Assembly: GCA_033720955.1 (NCBI GenBank)
Contig: JAWWBN010000042.1
Location: 1 to 20,927 of the forward strand
Origin: JAWWBN01 sp033720955
GTDB taxonomy: Bacteria; Acidobacteriota; Thermoanaerobaculia; Multivoradales; JAHEKO01
Length of the DNA: 20,927 nt
Reading direction: 5' to 3'
Shown here: piece after piece, positions 20,612 to 20,927 of the stretch
Position numbering within the stretch: the first letter of the stretch is position 1
Layout: every line of letters begins with the position of its first letter
The notes under the pieces: model-generated
Told to the model about the DNA's origin: nothing
Database searches by the model: none
What the model saw: only the letters and a program-made list of their open reading frames with translations
Translations under genes and position numbers: made by a program

Positions 20612-20927
20612 AGCAGCACCGCGGCGCGCTCGGTCTGGCTGGAGAGGGTGGCGAGGTCGGCGGTCTCCTCGACCGTGTGTCCACCGGTGCCCATGAGTCC
20701 CAGGCCGTCGAGGACCCGCGGCACCAGCGGTCCGACGAAGGAGACGTCGGCGGCGCCGGCGTTGCGCGGATCGACGGCGGTGACGGGGCCGTGGCCCAGG
20801 TCGCGGCTGACCCGATCGTAGAGCGCCAGGAGGGCGCGGTTGGCCTCGGTGGCCGCCAGCGGAGGATAGCCCTCGGCGAGAGTGAGCACGGAGCGGGTGT
20901 CCGGCAGGGGCTCGGCGACCACCGCCC
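20545..20927 (-). CDS. M20 family metallopeptidase, C-terminal part (5' end outside window)
   Basis: About 126 C-terminal residues of a longer protein; the frame is open through the right edge. GAADVSFVGPLVPRVLDGLGLMGTGGHTVEETADLATLSSQTERAAVLLYRL is recognisable in short pieces as the end of M20/M25/M40 peptidases: GAADVSF contains the conserved Asp region, and GTGGHTVEE provides the His and Glu of the second metal site in the carboxypeptidase G2-like group. The catalytic N-terminal metal ligands lie outside the window. A GTG at 20922 is not taken as the start because the domain continues upstream. Substrate class is unknown. Confidence 0.85.
   Translation of the reverse strand, partial: AVVAEPLPDTRSVLTLAEGYPPLAATEANRALLALYDRVSRDLGHGPVTAVDPRNAGAADVSFVGPLVPRVLDGLGLMGTGGHTVEETADLATLSSQTERAAVLLYRLRGELAVGSAAPARARPAR

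Overview
This window is very GC-rich DNA with tightly packed genes. Several traits point to a member of Acidobacteriota, probably the Thermoanaerobaculia or a related lineage: a 1024-residue protein with the acidobacterial-type VWFA domain, strong GC3 bias (antisense ORFs run open almost everywhere), few Shine-Dalgarno sequences, and a class D-like sortase beside an LPxTA substrate. The lineage is inferred from gene content; there is no rRNA in the window.

Left part (1-3353, all minus strand): a regulatory cluster read right to left. It encodes a TerB-like protein, an RsbW-type serine kinase/anti-sigma, a STAS anti-anti-sigma, an ECF sigma factor, and, joined to the sigma gene by a GTGA overlap, a long ORF that leaves the window at position 1. 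That ORF starts with a zinc-less anti-sigma-like domain, passes through one membrane helix, and then becomes about 30 tandem copies of a nine-residue unit P-[DE]-F-A-R-A-[LM]-[AG]-x. This is the most unusual item here. A strong internal ribosome binding site just before the membrane helix leaves open a second, shorter product.

Middle (3410-10382): a TlpA-type thioredoxin lipoprotein (plus) converges with a minus-strand operon made of an ABC-2 ATPase, two ABC-2 permeases and the large VWFA protein. The first three match the COG4586/4587/3694 trio of uncharacterised ABC exporters.

Right-middle (10640-16021, plus strand): a Kbp/YgaU-like BON-LysM protein followed by an intrinsic terminator, a UMF1/Atg22-like MFS transporter, a secreted S33-type tripeptidyl aminopeptidase-like hydrolase, and an AMP-forming long-chain acyl-CoA synthetase.

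Right part (16050-20927): a class D-like sortase and, upstream on the same strand, its likely substrate, a secreted protein ending in LPQTA + hydrophobic stretch + basic tail. A textbook terminator separates the two, and a second terminator-like hairpin sits in the substrate's own leader directly before its SD. A secreted protein of unknown function is divergent from the pair. Then come a flavin reductase-like protein and ispG (minus), a PilZ protein (plus), and the C-terminal end of an M20 metallopeptidase (minus, cut by the window edge). No tRNA, rRNA, IS element or CRISPR array was seen. No gene-free stretch exceeds 300 bases; the two longest (10383-10639 and 17519-17802) are described below.
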